Assembly: GCA_947503715.1 (NCBI GenBank)
Contig: CANNER010000004.1
Location: 1 to 64,000, forward strand
Origin: an uncultured Caulobacterales bacterium
GTDB taxonomy: Bacteria; Pseudomonadota; Alphaproteobacteria; Caulobacterales; Maricaulaceae
Length of the DNA stretch: 64,000 nucleotides
Reading direction: 5' to 3'
Both the position numbers and the translations under genes were made by a program. Every line of letters begins with the position of its first letter. Within the stretch, counting starts at the first letter, position 1. The notes beneath the pieces were generated by a model that saw only the letters and a program-made list of their open reading frames with translations, was not told the DNA's origin and made no database searches. Below, piece by piece: positions 61,918-64,000 of the stretch.

Positions 61918-62937
61918 TTATCCGAGGCGTTTCAGATCGGCTTCGACCATAATCCGGCAAAGCTCTTCCAAGTCTGTTTTGGCCTCCCAACCCAGATCGG
62001 CCTTCGCTTTGGACGCATCCCCGATCAGAAGTTCCACTTCGGCTGGACGATAGAACTCGGGGGCAATGACAATGCGTTTTTCACCCGTTTTCGCATCGCG
62101 TCCTATTTCGTCCTCATCCTTCCCGGACCATTCTATATCGATATCCGCGCCTTTAAAGGCCATATCCACGAAAGACCGAACCGTTTCCGTGCGATTTGTC
62201 GCGAGGACATAGGTGTCAGGTTTATCAGCCTGCAACATGGCATGCATACCTTGTACATATTCTTTAGCGTAGCCCCAATCGCGTTTCGCATCCATATTCC
62301 CGAGGCGTAGAACCTCGCTTCTACCGGTCGCGATTTCAGCCACACCATGCGTAATTTTTCGCGTCACAAATTCACGTCCACGAAGTGGAGATTCGTGATT
62401 AAAGAGAATTCCGGACGTTCCAAAAATACCATAACTTTCGCGGTAATTAATTGTCATCCAATGCGCATAAAGCTTTGCAACGCCATAAGGGCTGCGCGGG
62501 TAAAAAGGCGTATCTTCCTTTTGCGGAATGGCCTGGACCTCACCAAACATTTCGGATGTGGAAGCTTGGTAAAATTTGATTTTTGGATTCACAATCCGAA
62601 TCGCTTCCAATAGGTTCACCGGGCCGATACCGGTGATCTCCGCAGTCGTGATCGGCTGTTCAAAGGAGACACCGACAAAGGATTGCGCAGCAAGATTATA
62701 GACCTCGTCAGGTTCGTGAACCTGCATAAGACGGATAGAACTGGACAAGTCTGTCAGGTCATATTCGACAAGCTTGAGGTTTTCATGGTTTGTCACGCCG
62801 ACATAATCCAAGCGCCAGAAATCGACGCTGGATGTCCGACGATATGTGCCGATAACTTTGTAACCCAAGCCCAGAAGATATTCGGTTAAATACGCCCCGT
62901 CCTGTCCGGTGATCCCTGTAACAATTGCTGTTTTCAT
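61918..62937 (-). CDS. gmd: GDP-mannose 4,6-dehydratase
   Basis: 339 residues from ATG 62937, overlapping the glycosyltransferase stop by four bases (ATGA). Extended SDR motifs are clear: [40 protein letters not shown] with the catalytic Thr/Ser-Glu, and the YxxxK in [29 protein letters not shown] is highly typical of Gmd. It makes GDP-4-keto-6-deoxy-D-mannose, the precursor of GDP-rhamnose or GDP-fucose. Confidence 0.96.
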   Translation of the reverse strand: MKTAIVTGITGQDGAYLTEYLLGLGYKVIGTYRRTSSVDFWRLDYVGVTNHENLKLVEYDLTDLSSSIRLMQVHEPDEVYNLAAQSFVGVSFEQPITTAEITGIGPVNLLEAIRIVNPKIKFYQASTSEMFGEVQAIPQKEDTPFYPRSPYGVAKLYAHWMTINYRESYGIFGTSGILFNHESPLRGREFVTRKITHGVAEIATGRSEVLRLGNMDAKRDWGYAKEYVQGMHAMLQADKPDTYVLATNRTETVRSFVDMAFKGADIDIEWSGKDEDEIGRDAKTGEKRIVIAPEFYRPAEVELLIGDASKAKADLGWEAKTDLEELCRIMVEADLKRLG

Positions 62938-64000
62938 TCTGCTGCTACTGCGGTTTCCGCAGTCCCTTCTTTTGCCCAATCCAGCATCGCCGCATAATGT
63001 TTGGCGATGTTCTGATATGCGTAATTTGCGTTGTGATAGTCCACACCGGCATAGGAAATGCCCGTCCAGATCTCTTGGTCCATATAGGCTTTAACAGCCA
63101 ATTCAGCGAAAGCTTTCGGATCATCCTCTTTCAGAATGACCTCAGCCAAACCTTCCTCGGCCATACCTTCAAACGCGATGGAGGTTCCGACCACGGGAAC
63201 ACCGACACCGATAGACGATGCGACTTTCCCCTTCAGGCCCGCCCCAAATCTCAGGGGCGCCAGTGTCAGACGCGTCTTCGATAACAGAGTGTCAAGATCG
63301 GGAACAAAGCCCTGAATAATGACGGAATCGGATGCATAAGCCTGGAATCGTTCAGGCATGGAGGACCCACAAATCCGCAAATTCACACCGGGCAATGCCG
63401 TCTCAATATGCGGCCAAATCTTTTCCATCATCCAATCGACAGCATCGACATTAGGCGGATGTTTATACCCGCCGATAAAGAGCATATCTTCCGTCGTGTC
63501 ATATTCGACCAGACGTTCGGAATGCGGACGGATCAGTGGAACGAGCCAAAGTTTTTCTGCTGGCACACCCAGGTCAAGAAGTACCTCCTCCTCGACAGAA
63601 GAGAGAATGATCGTGGCATCCGCTTTTTCAATATAGGAGAGTTCACGCTCGCGCATGACATCTGCTGCAGCGGCAACCTCGGCATCGCCCGTTGTTTCGG
63701 CGCGACGTTGCATCCGAAGAAAGTGCATGTCGACCGTATTATAAATCGTTTTGGCAGAGGGCAAACGTTCCTTAATTTTATCGAGGAACAGGTCAGCACT
63801 CTCCGCACGGCTCACAATGGCGTAGTCAAACATATCACCGCGATCATCGATGAACATATCGAGATTAGAGTAGAACGGGTGGTAGACGCATTCGATACCG
63901 AGCGCCTGCAGATCTTGTGTCGCTTTACCCCAATAGGCAAAATTTGATCCCGGCACAAAATGAACGCGGTAACCCTGCTCCACCAAAATTCGCATGGCAT
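62934..64000 (-). CDS. Glycosyltransferase (GT4-like), N-terminus outside window
   Basis: About 355 codons to the right edge, frame still open there. The visible part starts mid-domain ([18 protein letters not shown]; the ATG at 63995 is probably internal). The C-terminal half shows the GT-B nucleotide-sugar fold: [32 protein letters not shown], and [20 protein letters not shown], usual in GT4-type enzymes that build cell-surface polysaccharides. It overlaps Gmd by four bases, so the three genes form one operon. Confidence 0.85.
   Translation of the reverse strand, partial: AMRILVEQGYRVHFVPGSNFAYWGKATQDLQALGIECVYHPFYSNLDMFIDDRGDMFDYAIVSRAESADLFLDKIKERLPSAKTIYNTVDMHFLRMQRRAETTGDAEVAAAADVMRERELSYIEKADATIILSSVEEEVLLDLGVPAEKLWLVPLIRPHSERLVEYDTTEDMLFIGGYKHPPNVDAVDWMMEKIWPHIETALPGVNLRICGSSMPERFQAYASDSVIIQGFVPDLDTLLSKTRLTLAPLRFGAGLKGKVASSIGVGVPVVGTSIAFEGMAEEGLAEVILKEDDPKAFAELAVKAYMDQEIWTGISYAGVDYHNANYAYQNIAKHYAAMLDWAKEGTAETAVAAE

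Overview
The window looks like the chromosome of a marine alphaproteobacterium. Two TonB-dependent-receptor-centred polysaccharide loci, an EcfA-type glycogen cluster, a PrtD-type type I secretion system and a DUF6538-type phage integrase all point this way. The Maricaulales/Hyphomonadaceae-Robiginitomaculaceae group is my inference from gene content, not proven by any marker gene here.

Layout. (1) 1-3135: a secreted RHS/YD-repeat protein on the minus strand, running off the left edge. (2) 3136-10000: a decayed mobile island. It holds a tyrosine integrase broken by a 22-bp duplication and a stop, a flavin-reductase-family gene, a PEBP/YbhB gene, an AraC regulator cut by one in-frame stop, and a relaxase cut by a frameshift and then by an IS6-family insertion whose own transposase is dead. 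(3) 10065-23128: a complete glycogen cluster. glgC-glgA-(glgX-malQ fusion)-pgm runs on the minus strand and glgP-glgB runs divergently on the plus strand, followed by a small DUF2934/helix-hairpin-helix protein. (4) 24714-38810: a type I secretion locus (TolC, HlyD, ABC), its giant RTX substrate with CHRD and spondin-type domains, a subtilase lipoprotein, an alginate-export-type porin, an anti-sigma factor and an ECF sigma factor. Four promoters with the same spacing, TGAACCTT-N14-CGAC or one mismatch from it, precede the ABC gene, the RTX gene, the peptidase and the anti-sigma gene, so the whole region reads as one ECF regulon. (5) 39458-46460: a fructoside/sucrose-type locus with a TonB receptor, LacI regulator, a cytosolic GH68-like five-bladed propeller enzyme, a GPH symporter and a ROK fructokinase. 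LacI-type palindromes sit in front of the receptor and in the divergent transporter/kinase promoter. (6) 46461-47572: a graveyard with a second integrase 5' remnant and an internally deleted IS6 copy. (7) 47573-60277: an alginate utilisation locus with PL6 and PL17 lipoprotein lyases, an MFS transporter, a DEH reductase candidate, KDG kinase, KDPG aldolase, a GntR regulator and a TonB receptor. (8) 60655-64000: an NTF2-like protein and a nucleotide-sugar/glycosyltransferase operon (Rmd-like, Gmd, GT4-like), cut by the right edge.

How it works together. The two sugar loci import oligosaccharides through TonB receptors and feed central carbon metabolism. The glycogen cluster stores surplus as glucan. 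The ECF locus exports a large calcium-binding surface protein together with a membrane-anchored protease, most likely for surface attachment. The most novel-looking part is the ECF-controlled RTX/CHRD/spondin export locus. Most non-coding space is explained by remnants of one family of mobile elements, including three copies of a hairpin whose stem changes are compensated.
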